From positions 7,245,348 through 7,309,347 of the forward strand of contig JAKTNV010000023.1 of NCBI GenBank assembly GCA_022747635.1: a DNA stretch of 64,000 nt, given 5' to 3'. This document shows positions 33,285-44,430 of this stretch, one piece after another. Every line of letters starts with the position of its first letter. The first letter of the stretch is position 1. Position numbers and translations under genes: made by a program. The notes beneath the pieces are model-generated. The model ran no database searches. It was not told the DNA's origin and worked only from the letters and a program-made list of their open reading frames with translations. Origin of the DNA: Hetaerina americana (taxonomy: Eukaryota; Arthropoda; Insecta; Odonata; Calopterygidae).

Positions 33285-34379
33285 TATATATATTTTTGTA
33301 CAATATTTTAGGTCGTATTCAACCAAAACGTACACTAACGAGTATAATACTAATAAGCAAAAATATCCTTACCCTTGAAAATGTTTCGCTCACTGCTGTA
33401 TTTGAGGAAGACCGGAAGCGCTATAAACATCGAAAGGCTAAACGTTTCACGGGTGACATTGGTAAAATTAGCAAACCAATGCCTTAAAATATCAATGCGT
33501 TACTTAAATAAGACTTACAATACTATTATTGACATGAGGGCTTTGAAATGCGACATTAATGAAATGTTAAGGAAACCTCTGGTGATATCCAAAAAATACA
33601 TGGTTTGGTTGATAAGTTGCGAGATCAGGAATTACTGGAATGCCGTGAATAATCCCTCACTACGTGTCTTGCGAGAATTAGACTTGGGGAAATGAAAGGG
33701 AAAAAGTAAAAACAGTTGTAATGTATTTAATAAGCGAAAATATTAAAAATTAAGTGCCCGATTCAATTAATTATAATCAAGTGAGATCAGAATCAATTTT
33801 TAAGGTAATCTTGAAGCTAAATTCATTAAAGCATTTTTCTCCCGCGGAAATTCATGTCGACATATTTTTCCATTTGCAAATAAAAATATATCATTATAAA
33901 GCAGACGAACAGTCACATTCCTCTAAAAAAAGTATAACGGTCAACTTTTGAAGTTGCTGACTTTTTCCTCCTTCAAATTAATCATACGAGTATCCCTTTT
34001 CGCCAGGCGAAATAATGTTTTACCGACCAAGCGTAATAGCTTATTGTGATTATAAAACGCACGTAATAACTTTAACCCAAGATGTAAACCAACGAGTTTA
34101 AATCAAGAGTCACTCGAGCGATCGGATTCCCTTGCCCGAACACGGAAGAATACGGGTGAGCAGCAGCAAGGCAGCTTTTGCATTTACTTCGTTCTGACCG
34201 AGATTTCCCATTTCCGTAGCTTTTCAGCCTCCCGTTGGAGCCCGAAGCTGCCCGCTTCGCGTCGCCGACATCGCGTGAGCTTCCAATCGTCTGAGTTGCC
34301 GATTGTCTGCGGAATCAATCATGCCGCAGTCTCCGATGCTGCGTGGCGTTAATGCTGTGCCCTATTCTCATGCCTGCAG
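33285..34379. other. no recognised gene
   Basis: AT-rich with frames at 33140-33695 lacking motifs. From 34160 the DNA becomes GC-rich and leads to the possible exon in the next entry. Confidence 0.4.
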
Positions 34380-34538
34380 ATGCAATCCAAGAATATCAAG
34401 CGACGGTGGTCCGTGTCAAGTGTACATATTGACGAGAAAGGAGCGACTGATAATTTGACGAGCTGCGGCTACCGAAGCCGCCGCGGCCTGCGTTTTGTTT
34501 GCCACATTCAACACAAGGACTCACCTTGCGTTGAATAG
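34380..34538 (+). other. possible exon or small ORF, 52 codons
   Basis: An ATG at 34380 overlaps an acceptor-like CCCTATTCTCATGCCTGCAG (ending 34379). The frame reads MQSKNIKRRWSVSSVHIDEK, then GATDNLTSCGYRSRRGLRFV and CHIQHKDSPCVE, ending in TAG. A donor-like AG-GTATGG follows at the stop codon. The sequence is GC-rich and not obviously composition-biased. No family was recognised. It could be a chance frame; the stop coinciding with the donor argues against a simple internal coding exon. Confidence 0.2.
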
Positions 34539-34822
34539 GTATGGTGAGGTGGAGACCTCCGGCGGCAACATGGCCTGTGTTACCGGTTTACTGCACGGAA
34601 ATTATAATAATAATGTACTAACTAACACCATATACGATCGTACCTTTGAAATATTGTTATTATTTAAAACGAAACCTGATTGAACCCACTAATTTGGCCT
34701 TCCTTTACCCTTTCTACGGGTGACTGACATGAGACCGCATTGGACACGCAGGAAAAGGGTGACGGCTATTTTGCCCTCCCCCTTGCTCACCTCAATCTGT
34801 TTTAGATATAATAATATCCTCT

Positions 34823-35050
34823 TAGGGGGACGCGGTATTCCAGGAGTAGAGCGATTGACTGCTGACTGGAGGGCCTTGGGTCAATACCAGGACACGCCTC
34901 TCGGTTTGCTCGGTGTGATTATTCGGGTACGAGATCTTCCTGGGTAACCACAACCGGCACAGGGAAAGGAACTGGCCCCCCTACCCTAATATATGAATTT
35001 CACACATGAAGTGCGGATTTCTTGCTACGTGGAGTCCCTGGGAAAGTGGT
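34823..35050 (+). mobile_element. SINE-3 copy (tRNA-like head and body)
   Basis: AGGAGTAGAGCGATTGACTG CTGACTGGAGGGCCTTGGGT resembles the head at 16805-16848. The body GGCCCCCCTACCCTAATATA TGAATTTCACAC resembles 6325-6360. B box is weak (TTGGGTCAATACC). Confidence 0.45.
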
Positions 35051-36825
35051 GGCGACTAGGCAGCAGAAATAGTCCGTCTACCGTGAATTCATGGAATTCA
35101 CGCTCATAATTTCCGTAAGAGGTGATTTCTACAATCAAAAAAGGCAATGGTTTGGTAACGGTGTGGATGATGATTTCACCCCATATATGTACATGCTGCT
35201 ATTCCTAAACTTGCTTTTGATCATTTGAATCATGTAAATATCAAGGGGAAGCGAGGCCACCCTATGTAAAAAGTCTTCTCTTTTTACACAAGCCACTTTA
35301 GTGGCATTCCAACACCTTCTCTGATCACGTGACTGGTTGTTACCCGCCTTTGGAGCGAAGAAAATCTGATTGTTGATAGATTGTACGAGTTGTTTTAGTC
35401 GAGCAGTATCCGCATTAAACCAGCAATCGAATCATTGAGTTCAACCCGCTTCTTCAGTTACAAAAAGTTGAGTAACCCAAAAACTAATAGAGGTAAATTA
35501 GATGGCATGAGCCATTGAATTTTCAATCAGCAACTCTGCCATTCCTAATCCTTAAATATTGAACCCTAAGATTGGTATGTTTAGCGAATGTGAAACTCAC
35601 CCTGCGCTAAGACCTTCGTCGAGTAAAATCCACACATTTACAGGGTATATCGGGGGAAGTTCCTTTCCGTGTGCCTCTTGCAAATTCAGCGGAAGATCAT
35701 ATGTCCGGAAAATTGCACAGCTGGGAGTGTCCCGGATCGGCCGCAACACTTGAACCGGGACCCTACGCTCAGAAAACGAATATTCTGGTCACTGGGCAAC
35801 ATTGCTGCCTCGGCCATAACCCGTGAGCGAAAGATGTGCACGGGCATACTTATATTTGTTAAAGAATACAAATAAATGTAAAACTTCTCTCCTTTTACAA
35901 TTTTCCAAGGACACCCACCGTCGATTCACATTTTCATCGTGAAGTGAAATAAGGGAAATTTACACGAAAAAACGCTCTCGTGCAAGGTCAATCCAGGCAT
36001 CATCCGTCCCTCTCCACTTCTTCACGGCAGCCGTAATTAACTTTGTCGTGTGAGGGCGCGGGTGAAGCGACCTTCCGGTCGAAGCCATCCCTTCCTCCGC
36101 CACATCAAAAACTACCCATTCAAAAGTGAAATCCGATCGATAATATTTTGAAAATCAATAGAGCCTCGCCGTGTTCTAAATTTGTCATTTTCGTCACTCC
36201 AAAATGTGGTTCCCGCTTGGATTTTGATATTGTATGTGTAAGAGATGAAGTGATAGATGATTTCTCCGCTGAAGTTGGAAGGAGCGCACATGGAAATTGT
36301 TCGAGAGTACCACTTGCCCCATATGACTGGAAACCTGGAAAGGAGTTTACGGATGGGGAACGATGATTATTTTAGTTACATAGTGGAGGCCGTGGTAGAG
36401 TGATTTCGGTATGGACAGTTTCCAATTCAACCATGTGGATTTCTTCTCGGATATGCACACTCAATAGGGAAAATTATGTTCAATGCACTCGATTTGACGC
36501 ACTGAAGGACTTCGTCCATTGTTGTTCGGCTAACATAGTTTTAGCACCTAGTGCTCCGTTTCATAAAAGAATATTGCCCGCTAAAGAACCAAAATATAAT
36601 GCAACCAACCTCTGATAACTTGTTCACGTGTCAAGGGTTTCCAAAGAAAGGGATGAAGCTCACCCTCCCTTTGTCTTTTTAGAGACAATCACAAACGATC
36701 AACTTAAATGAATGCGGGTGATACAGGGTCATTTACATACGCTAAACGCAGCCATCCGGCAATGTGGATTAAAATGCAGCAATTTCAAAGCGCAGAAATT
36801 ATTTGCAATGGCCATTTTTACCTAA
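35051..36825. other. no recognised gene
   Basis: No domains, terminal repeats or tRNA-like heads recognised. Short frames at 35559-35875 and 36148-36615 are probably chance. Confidence 0.4.
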
Positions 36826-36910
36826 TGAGTGGGATTGGAACCTGGATCCCTCGATTACCGGCCGACTGCTTCCACCAATTACGTTGCCGAGGCGTCCTAT
36901 TACACCGTAC
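36826..36910 (-). mobile_element. tRNA-like SINE head
   Basis: On the minus strand GGACGCCTCGGCAACGTAAT TGGTGGAAGCAGTCGG leads to a B-box-like GGATCCAGGTTCCAATCCC. It resembles a tRNA-derived head, with no clear tail. Confidence 0.4.
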
Positions 36911-37044
36911 ATATTTATATATGGGCTTTAAAGGAATAGGATGTTAATAAGATATGCCGTGCATGCAATTTCAAACGTAATCAGAGTCGTGCACGCCCAT
37001 GAGTTTGAAGAAGTTAAAGCGAGAAATTCATAGCGGCAGAGAAC

Positions 37045-37118
37045 GCTTTGGTAGTTTAATTGGCCAAAGCACTCGGCCTGAGGTCGAGGGTTCCGGGTTC
37101 GAATCCCGGAAAGGCAGA
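37045..37118 (+). mobile_element. tRNA-like SINE head or tRNA pseudogene
   Basis: A-box-like TAGTTTAATTGG, a 5-bp anticodon-like stem CTCGG/TCGAG with loop CCTGAGG, and a perfect T arm CCGGG-TTCGAAT-CCCGG. The loop would give anticodon TGA (Ser), but serine tRNAs have a long variable arm and here it is four bases. The acceptor stem is poor. It is more likely a SINE head than a functional tRNA. No SINE body could be tied to it. Confidence 0.5.
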
Positions 37119-38194
37119 CGATTGTTCCTGTTTGAAACGAACAATAAACACGTAACGTCTGTTAATTGGTTGATTTCTATTGCTCTCATCCGTTGGCGTT
37201 TTCAATCCATGAGACATTCAATGTCTGTTCACCATCCTACGTCTTCATCCTTGATTTACGCAAATATTTGACAATTAATCGCAAAAATATTCCCGAAGAA
37301 ACGACGATTCAAACAGTGAGCTGAAGTTAACTGCTCGCTTATTCAAACTCTTACTATACTGCCCTGCAAATTTCTTCCGTTAATGTATTCGATGAGCATC
37401 GCCATTCTCGGCAAGGCATTATAATTTGGCGCTAAGTGTACCCTTTCATAAACTGGCATAATTCCCCCCCTATAATCTGGGATTAAAACCGACCGAGAGC
37501 ATGACCAAATTCCTTCGCAGGAAAAAATTTGGCAATATAGATTCAATTTTGCATTCCCAAATTTTAGTCAGGAAAATATCGTTAGTAATCAAATTAGCAT
37601 TAATAAAATAACATAATAAAATATAAAAATTAATAATTAAATTCTTCATAAGAAAAAAACGAGGTTTATTGAGTGAATTCCTTTTATCTAGTCGTGCGCA
37701 TTCTTAGTATGGCTGCCAACTGTGGGAAGACCCATATGGGCCGGGAATAAATAAAAAATAAATCAACAGATGCTTAAGGTGAGAAAAGAAATAATATGGC
37801 CCATTTACCTTTTCGCGGATTTTAATGGTTGCTTTCTTGGAAATTATACGCATTCATTAACACTCCATCGAATTTTTGATAAAATGAATCTCCAACGATC
37901 GAATAAAGAATGAAACTTATCTGATTGACCCGCGTCGTGGGGGGGAGCAAAGGAATGATTTCCCCTTGGTATCTGAGTGACCACTCGAACGCTTTTTCCA
38001 GGCCGTCCCATTCACCCAGAGCAACGGGTGAATGATTGCATCGGTTGGAGAGACGGCGACGGTGGAATGAAGGAACACTTGCGGGAAAATAATGCCGTGT
38101 CTCCTGGCTGAAATGCTTATCTCAGCGGGAGGAAACGAAGGGGAAACCATTCGGACGACCAAGAAATAAACTACATTACATCAAATGTTATTAG
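37119..38194. other. no recognised gene
   Basis: AT-rich; a frame at 37917-38162 (minus) lacks motifs. Confidence 0.4.
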
Positions 38195-38236
38195 TTCTCA
38201 CAACCCGGGATTCGACTCTATGTTATCATCAGGTGC
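38195..38236 (-). ncRNA. hammerhead-like motif with canonical CTGATGA
   Basis: Minus-strand order: CACCTGATGA (core at 38226-38232), a short weak hairpin, GTCGAATCCCGGGTTGTGAG. Compared with the hammerhead core, GAAA reads GAAT, then a palindromic CCCGGG, then UU. The same CCCGGG-U pattern occurs at 60983-60995. It lies in no recognised element. Catalysis is unlikely with the GAAA change. Confidence 0.35.
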
Positions 38237-38869
38237 CCAGAAGGGATTCAGGTACCCATTTTGGGTCCATCGGGGTTGCGATGGCAAGTGAACCTTGACA
38301 AGCTCGTTTTTCTTCAAGTGTGTATTGCAATTTTGCGATCGATCAATCGTGATAAAATTGAAATTATCTCTGACGTAGCTTAACAAACGCCACCTGCCTT
38401 ATGCTGTGTTTTTATGCAGATCTTATGAGGGAATAGGTTCGTGTGGACTTTTTTTTGGTCACTCGCGCGTCATGAACGTGAAACTGTCCAAACAGCCCCC
38501 ACTCGGAGAGTGTGCGTATCTGTCTGGAATGACATGAGCACCGTTCATTGCTGGGGAGAAGCATCGGGTAGAAACGACATGAGGGAGAAGCACCTGCCGA
38601 GTAGCGGCATAACGGAATAACTACGCGAGATGAGCACGCGACATTCGCCGGATAAAGACCGTTAACCTGTAGGTGAATACCGGATGGTATGGTTTTTAAG
38701 TAATTGCCAATAGTACTAAGTAACTATGATGATACTAATAAACGAGATATAAAGACAAAATATATTATGCATATTGATTGACTCTTATGTGCAAAATACT
38801 GTAAATTACAGTCGTTAATGTTGATTTTTTTTTCGTTTCAAGAATCTGTAGATAGGAGTGATTCGCAGT

Positions 38870-39538
38870 ATGGAGAAGATAGAGGCTCGCTGTGTGATGA
38901 AGTTCCTTCACTTGAAAGGTTGCAGTGCGTGGAAAACCCTGGACGATATTATGGCTGTTTATGGAAATGATATCCCATCATATGATGCAGTACGAAGGGA
39001 GTAGTAAAAGATATTTTCGAACTGGCCACATGTCCCTCATAGACGATCCAAGAAGGAGAGGACCACCACTCACGGACGATGACGTTACGGTGAAGAAAGC
39101 AGAGTCCTGTAAGATGTCCTATTAGACCGAAAAGTGGCCATCCAAATGATCAAGAATGAGACTGATTACGGCAGTGTGTGGAAAATCATTCACGAAGAAC
39201 TGCACATGTCAAAGGTGTGAACACGCTGGGTTCCACAACTACTGGCCCCCTTTCGGAAGCAAGGCAATCAAAGCGATGTGGCTTTGAAAATTTTCCCCTT
39301 TCCGCCGTATTCTCCCCATGTTACCCCAAGCGAAGACTTTTTCATATTCCCCAGAGCTCAAAGAACTTTTGCAAGGTCTGAGATTTGACGACAAAAATTA
39401 TGTCATTCAAGAGATGGAACAATATTTTTCGAAACAACCCGTTGAGTTCCGCAATGACGGCTTTCAAAAGGTCAAGAAACTCAGGGAGAACGTATAAATC
39501 TTAATGGTGACTTTGTAGAGAAGTCTTTAAAAAAATAA
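38870..39538 (+). pseudogene. mariner-like transposase pseudogene, internally deleted
   Basis: ATG at 38870 opens MEKIEARCVMKFLHLKGCSA, continues with DDIMAVYGNDIPSYDAV, RYFRTGHMSLIDDPRRRGPP LTDDD and SVWKIIHEELHMSKV. It then jumps to the C-terminal FPPYSPHVTPSEDFFIFP region, LLQGLRFDDKNYVIQEMEQY FSKQPVEF and INLNGDFVEK, ending at a TAA at 39538. The third catalytic aspartate position (SPDLAPSD) reads SPHVTPSE. The part with the first two acidic residues is deleted after the HMSKV(CARW) motif. Stops are few but frameshifts are several. No terminal repeats were found. Confidence 0.83.
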
Positions 39539-40763
39539 ATACAAATAAAGTTTGTATGTTGATTATTTTTAGTAATAATTAAAAGTTCAATTTACTTTAT
39601 CTCCTTGTAAATCGGTGCACTGGAAGGACCGTTTGTTGGATGCTTGCAGAGACTGCAGTCCTCATAATCTCATAATGAAGCCTTCTGCCCAAGAGGTAAA
39701 TGGACTCTCGAATTCATTTTCGATACATTTAAGCCCGTGTCTCATTAAGGCTTACATTAGCCTTGCTACCATCTATGAAGTTTTTATGAAATGGCGGAAT
39801 GTAGCCGTGCTGCGAGTAACACTTGTCATAGTTGTCGAGGTGGTCCGTGTCAGGCATCGCTCGTAATTCAACTCTCCTTTCTCTTTCATTTGTCAATGAG
39901 CCAACATATTCTTTACAGATTTGATATCATAGAAATGCTTAAATGTTCGTACGTTGAGTGATTTTATCTTGCTTGTATTATTTCCTGGGTATATATGATG
40001 CAGTCTTTTAGCTGCATGTTCTCGGAAAATATTGCCGAGGTTGTAAAATTGCAGATTAGCCAATAGTATCCGTCACTTCTCCAAAGTAAACAATATTTTC
40101 TCTCTTTTATATTTCTGTAATTTCTCTTCCATGTGGAAGTTGGTCGGCGTTTCTTGCAGTAATCGAATTCATAACCTTTCTTCTTCGATGTTTCGGTGTC
40201 TCCACCTCCATTTGGAGAGTCATTATATAATGCGCAGCGTGTCTCACTAGGTGACTCTATGGCAACTATTTTCAAGGAATGGAAGTATTATCGGTTATGA
40301 GAATGGGTTTTGGAACCACAAGTCCTGCACACACACAAAACTTTCAACTTGTCCCCGTTCTCTTTACATACCTTTCCGCACCAAGTCTTTTTGGGACTCT
40401 ATATAATTCAAAATGTGGCATAATAATTTACTGATTTGAATCCAAATCGTCATAAAATCAGTAATTTATACTGCCGCACCCCGTATAAGAAACCCGGGTT
40501 CATACCTGCACGCGAACAGTGCACCGACTTTTATTTATTACAATTCTTTTACGTTCATTCCGAAAGCTAAGTTTTCCGATTAGAATGTCTACAAATGCCC
40601 ACACGTAATATTCTATCCACACCTTTTAACCGCTTCACCTGTCCCATTTGGAGGTCAAGAGGAACCCTAGCTTAAATCAAGTTCTGTAAATTGTTTTACG
40701 CATAAGTTATTTTTATTTAATGATTTCCTTGCAATACTTAAAATATAAAGTTTCAGCTTAAAT
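39539..40763. other. no recognised gene
   Basis: Nothing recognised. The frame at 39964-40275 (minus) has no motifs. Confidence 0.4.
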
Positions 40764-40842
40764 GGGGATCGAGATGGTGCGGGGGTAACGTACTGGATTC
40801 CCACCATGAGGGCGCGGGTTCAAATCCCGGATGACCCTCGTG
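40764..40842 (+). mobile_element. tRNA-like SINE head adjoining a mariner-end-like stretch
   Basis: GGGGATCGAGATGGTGCGGG GGTAACGTACTGG and B box GCGGGTTCAAATCCCGGA closely resemble the SINE-1 head, but no SINE-1 body follows. Instead CGGATGACCCTCGTGTATAT begins, which equals the right end of the mariner at 41127-41879 and is likewise followed by TA repeats. Confidence 0.6.
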
Positions 40843-40861
40843 TATATATATATATATATAC

Positions 40862-41070
40862 TCATATATACAGAAACATATATAAGGAAAAAGGGATAGG
40901 AACACGTATAAAGGACGAACACAATAGAGGTGGGGAAGGCGGAATCGAACGGATCACAAGAGTAAAAATATTTCCTCAACCGGGACTCGAACACCGGATC
41001 TTTCCACTTGCCGGGCGGATGCTCTTAACCACTTTTTCCTTATATATGTTTCTGTATATATGAGTATTTA
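40862..41070 (-). mobile_element. SINE-2 copy (tRNA-derived)
   Basis: On the minus strand, head GTGGTTAAGAGCATCCGCCC GGCAAG, B box GTGTTCGAGTCCCGG, then GAGGAAATATTTTTACTCTT GTGATCCGTTCGATTCCGCC TTCCCC and a body ending near 40870. Inverted TATATAAGGAAAAAG / CTTTTTCCTTATATA lie at both ends (about 40880-40894 and 41032-41046). The body is the same as in the inverted pair at 17.9-18.07 kb. Confidence 0.7.
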
Positions 41071-41225
41071 TTCGCCGTTTGGCGGGATTTCGTGTTTGAA
41101 TGTATATATATATACATACATACATACGAGGGTCATCCGGAAAGTAGTACCCGTTCGTGAAATAAAGACACAAAAGTAAATATTAACAAACATAAAAAAT
41201 TTTATTTGAAATAGGATACTTTAAA

Positions 41226-41370
41226 CTACTTCTCAACATAATCTCCAAGCAAATTAAGGCATTTGTCATAACGTGTGACAAGTTTCTGTATTCCTGCTGC
41301 ATAGTCCTTCGCCGCCAGCTCATTGAGATACGCGAGGGACCCATCTTGCACAAATTTTTGCATAATGCAG
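41226..41370 (-). pseudogene. mariner-like transposase C-terminal fragment
   Basis: In another frame the minus strand gives KFVQDGSLAYLNELAAKDYA, AGIQKLVTRYDKCLNLLGDY VEK, stop. This is the conserved end of this transposase group (GIQKLVxRYDKCLNxxGDYVEK). All catalytic residues lie in the deleted part. Confidence 0.85.
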
Positions 41371-41727
41371 ATGGTGTTTAACAATTTCATGAACAATTGT
41401 TCGAGAAACATTGGGAAAATGCTCACAGATGTCATCAATTGTGACGCGCCGATCGTTCCTCACGAATTCGTCAACTGAGCTCACCAGTTGGTCTGTAATG
41501 ACAGACGGTCTCTCCGAACGCTCATCGTCGTGTGTGTTCCCCCTCCCCATGTTGAAGTTGCGACACCACCGCCGAACAGACGACTCGTCCATTACATTGT
41601 CTCCATACACCTCCTTTAATTGGCGATGAATATCACATGGGCGAACGTTTCTTGCATTGAGGAATTTAATCACTGCCCTCACTTCACAACTGGCGGCGTT
41701 CTCAATTTTTTTAAACATTGTAAACAA
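41320..41727 (-). pseudogene. mariner-like transposase N-terminal half
   Basis: The frame begins MFTMFKKIENAASCEVRAVI KFLNARNVRPCDIHRQLKEV YGDNVMDESSVRRWCRNFNM, then DDERSERPSVITDQLV, DRRVTIDDICEHFPNVSRTI VHEIVKHHLHYAKICARWVP. These are the two helix-turn-helix motifs and the linker, ending at the ARWVP motif where the catalytic domain should start. The ATG is plausible as a natural start. The frame runs out within 10 codons after the deletion junction. Confidence 0.88.
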
Positions 41728-41929
41728 TCACAGAAACAACACAGGCAATGCTAGCGTCACGCAACTTGGCTCAGAGAAGGCAGACAAGCCACTGAAGCTA
41801 TCTGACCTCGTCCAGCGGCTACTCGCGTCGTCAGCACTTCATGCGGAACGAACGGGTACTACTTTCCGGATGACCCTCGTGTGTGTGTATATATATATAT
41901 ATGTCTTTCAAAAAAAGCTTATTTAACTC

Positions 41930-42790
41930 TTCGGTCCGCATTAATCCGACCAACTACTATATACCTGTACTTCAATAGCTTCCACGCATCTCAAATGAAA
42001 CGCTTTATCTCTTTCTCAGTCTCAGTCGGTGACCTCCGTCTCCGCAGCAACACCGCCTCCCAACAGAAATACATGCACGACTCTCTCAGAAAACGTGCGT
42101 GCCCGGAAATCCTACTGCAGTTTAAAATCCTCAAACATTCAACCCAAAGCAATCCTCTTCCCAAACCAAACTGCCCTAAATGCCGCAACCTTGTCACCGC
42201 TTTCTTTCCCGGAACCCACAAAATTGAACATGTAATCCGTGACCTCTTCCCAATTATTAATACACTCAGTCCACATCACTTTTATTCCCATATTGTCCCC
42301 CCGTTTCGTTAAAACACCCGTCGAACTTGAGAGACATGTTCAAGTCGACAAAACCACCTACGAGCGCCCCCGTGTCCACCCCGCCCCGGTCCCCACCATG
42401 CAACCGCCCCCGCTGCAAATGCTGCCATATCTTAAGACCCTCCGCCTCACTTACTACGAACTCCCAACCCGACGCCACCCGCACCTCAAACAACATTATA
42501 TATCGCCTCTCCTGTGACTTCTGCCGTGCCTTCTACTTGGGAAAATGCACGACCACCCTTTCCCTCCGCATGAATAACTACCGCTATTCCACCAGATCTC
42601 CCATCTCCCTTAATTATCTCATCCCTACTCACACTGCTTCCCATAACCAATAAGTTGATGACTACTTCTCCGTTTCGGTTATTGAAAACCTTCCCAAATC
42701 TGCAAGTAGCATTGAGGTGAGAACCCGCAAGATGGCGCATATCTGGTTGCTTCAGCCATACCAAAGGCATATTCTTAGATTAAGAGCAGC
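41930..42790 (+). pseudogene. Penelope-like element C-terminal region with GIY-YIG domain
   Basis: Two frames are needed. Frame one (to 42312) gives VTAFFPGTHKIEHVIRDLFP, IINTLSPHHFYSHIVPPFR, the linker after the reverse transcriptase. Frame two gives LRDMFKSTKPPTSAP, PCNRPRCKCCHIL (a Cys-rich knuckle), NIIYRLSCDFCRAFYLGKCT, TTLSLRMNNYR (GIY-YIG core: IIY, YLGK, then arginine). After a stop it continues with YFSVSVIENLPKSASSIEVR TRKMAHIWLLQ. PLEs pair a telomerase-like reverse transcriptase with this endonuclease; here the reverse transcriptase is absent. It abuts the mariner at 41879. Confidence 0.75.
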
Positions 42791-42814
42791 TTGGCCATAA
42801 AAATATATCCGTAA

Positions 42815-42945
42815 GGAAAGGTACTTTTTGGTGGTTGACGCTGCACCGGCTTCTTTAATCCCTCGGCGCAGAAGTTCGCCGCTTGGGAATTGAACCAGTT
42901 GACAACGGCGGTCTTGGGTTCCTCGTTGTCTTCCAACCGATGTCT
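42815..42945 (-). pseudogene. mariner-like transposase C-terminal scrap
   Basis: The minus strand reads RHRLEDNEEPKTAVVNWFNS, QAANFCAEGLKKPVQR. This matches the (E/D)NEEVKTAV-x-x-WFNSQAA-x-FY-x-x-G end of mariner-like transposases. Only about 40 codons remain, wedged between the PLE fragment and RTE copy D. Confidence 0.72.
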
Positions 42946-44430
42946 AAAACTCCCGAGATAGGATATCTGTTCTGCCGGCTCTAGTTTTAACCTCCTTTGC
43001 TAGCGTGTAACTTAGCCTTTCTCTTCCTTGAAAAGCTAGTCATCGGGGGCGATCTCATAAGGTAGCCTTTGTTCCATTTACATTTTTTCTCATTCAATGC
43101 CTATCGTAAGGATTTTCAAATGAACTCAGCAATGCTTGCAACCCCTTGGCTGGCTGACAAATTAAAGCTTGACCATCAGCAATCCTAACTGATTTTATGA
43201 ATTCCTCGCCAATTTTCATTCCTATCGCCACTTCTCCCGACGCCCCCTTAACGGTTTCCTCCACATATACGTTGAACAGCACCCTTGATAATGGATACCC
43301 TATCTTAATCATCTTCTTAATACAACGCCAAGTCCGAGTCTCCTCCACCCACCACAAGTGAGCGATTCGAAACCTGTACAGATTGCGAATAAGTCTTCTA
43401 TCCCTCCAATCTACTCTTATTTTCTGCATTACTATGATTAATTCACTCAATCAAATGTCGTCTCGTAATATACATAACCGATAAATGCATCTTCATTATA
43501 TTCAATTTTCTTTTCTATTAATAACCTCATTGCTGCAACGGCATCCCGCGTGCCTCTGCACTTCCTAAACTCAAGCTCATCATTCCCTAAATAATCATTT
43601 CCCCTGCTCCACTTAATCTTTTTGATGATTCTGAGAATCAATGTAGCTGCGCGGGAAATCAAGTCTATTATTCTGTAATAATGACCAAATGGTAAAACTT
43701 TTTCACAATACGCAACCGGTGTCGATGTATTCCTTGTATATCGTCCTCAAGTAAGATGATCTGAAGATGAATTAGTCGTCCATCTAAACCAGTCGTTTAT
43801 TAAATGTTATATTGAGGAAAATCGTAACATTAGGTCATTATCATTTACGAATTCCACCACATGGCGCCCGAGGATATGCATTCGTCATTACTCCGTAATC
43901 CTCTCATATACGTAGCTGCCTTTACCTTGGAATAAAAACTGATCAGGCGATATCTTCTGGCCAAAGTCCACTCTCAAAAATGCTGCGAATCAGTTCATAT
44001 TAACTTTCCCCTGGCGTTTTCCAAATATTTTAAATAGTTTGGCGGGTATTTTGTCCAATCTCGCTGCCTTTTAAGATCCCAATTCACTTAATGCCCTTGC
44101 TACCATCGCCATAGAGTATGCCTTGACCTAAGCTCTCCTCATCTACGTCACAATCTCTTTCTGAGCCCAAACTTGCTGGCCTAACGTCTTTGGATATATT
44201 CCCATTTTTCTTCCACAGTACCCGACTCCCTACTTTCTCTACTTTCCTCTACGCTTTCTCTACAGCCTGCTGATACCCTATTCTTATCGTACTGGTTTTC
44301 ACTTCCATTTCCTATACCGTCTTCCCTGTTTAACCTTTTAGAACCTACTTTACTCTTAATTAACACTAAATTGCGATCTGAATCTGCGTCCCCCCGGGAA
44401 ACTGTGCGAATTGATACATGCCCAACCATC
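42946..44430 (-). mobile_element. RTE-type LINE copy D, old
   Basis: Minus-strand order from 44430: DADSDRNLVLIKSKVGSKRL (endonuclease SDHN with His to Arg), EEKWEYIQRR, a weak RAVGxDKIPAxLFK stretch near 44060, then RAATLILRIIKKIKWSRGND YLGNDELEFRKCRGTRDAV and FIGYVYYETTFD. The last corresponds to VDFEKAFD with the catalytic Asp changed to Tyr. SGYPLSRVLFNVYVEE-like residues and SVRIADGQALICQPAKGLQA (FADD changed to IADG) follow, then LEPAEQISYLGSF. All active sites are broken. A 215-bp insertion splits it at 43680-43895. Confidence 0.82.
43680..43895 (+). mobile_element. insertion in RTE copy D carrying hammerhead-like motif
   Basis: RTE coding sense is interrupted between ctgtaat (43673-43679) and ccgtaat (43895-43901), a near duplication. 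Inside, ACGCAACCGGTGTCGATGTA (about 43716-43735) and GATCTGAAGATGAATTAGTC GTCCATCTAAACCAGTCG (43768-43804) repeat the same order GAAA-like, CCGG, U(C). The second stretch has CTGAAGA at 43771-43777. The insertion is probably a truncated PLE-like terminal repeat or a small foldback-related element. Confidence 0.5.

Larger units (their letters stand above)
41127..41879 (-). mobile_element. 753-bp mariner-like element with intact ends
   Basis: Left end CGAGGGTCATCCGGAAAGTA GTACCCGTTCGT is matched by the inward-read right end with no mismatch over about 31 bp. The left flank has TA; the right flank reads TG followed by GTGTGTATATA, probably a mutated TA within a TG/TA repeat. The transposase on the minus strand is deleted in the middle. 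Flanks are TA/CATA microsatellite on both sides. Confidence 0.92.

Noticed and set aside
36016..36366. Host gene candidate frame at 36148-36366
   Set aside because: No start context, splice site or family motif; within chance for an AT-rich region.
37045..37118. Functional serine tRNA
   Set aside because: T arm and anticodon arm look good, but the long variable arm required of serine tRNAs is absent and the acceptor stem does not pair.
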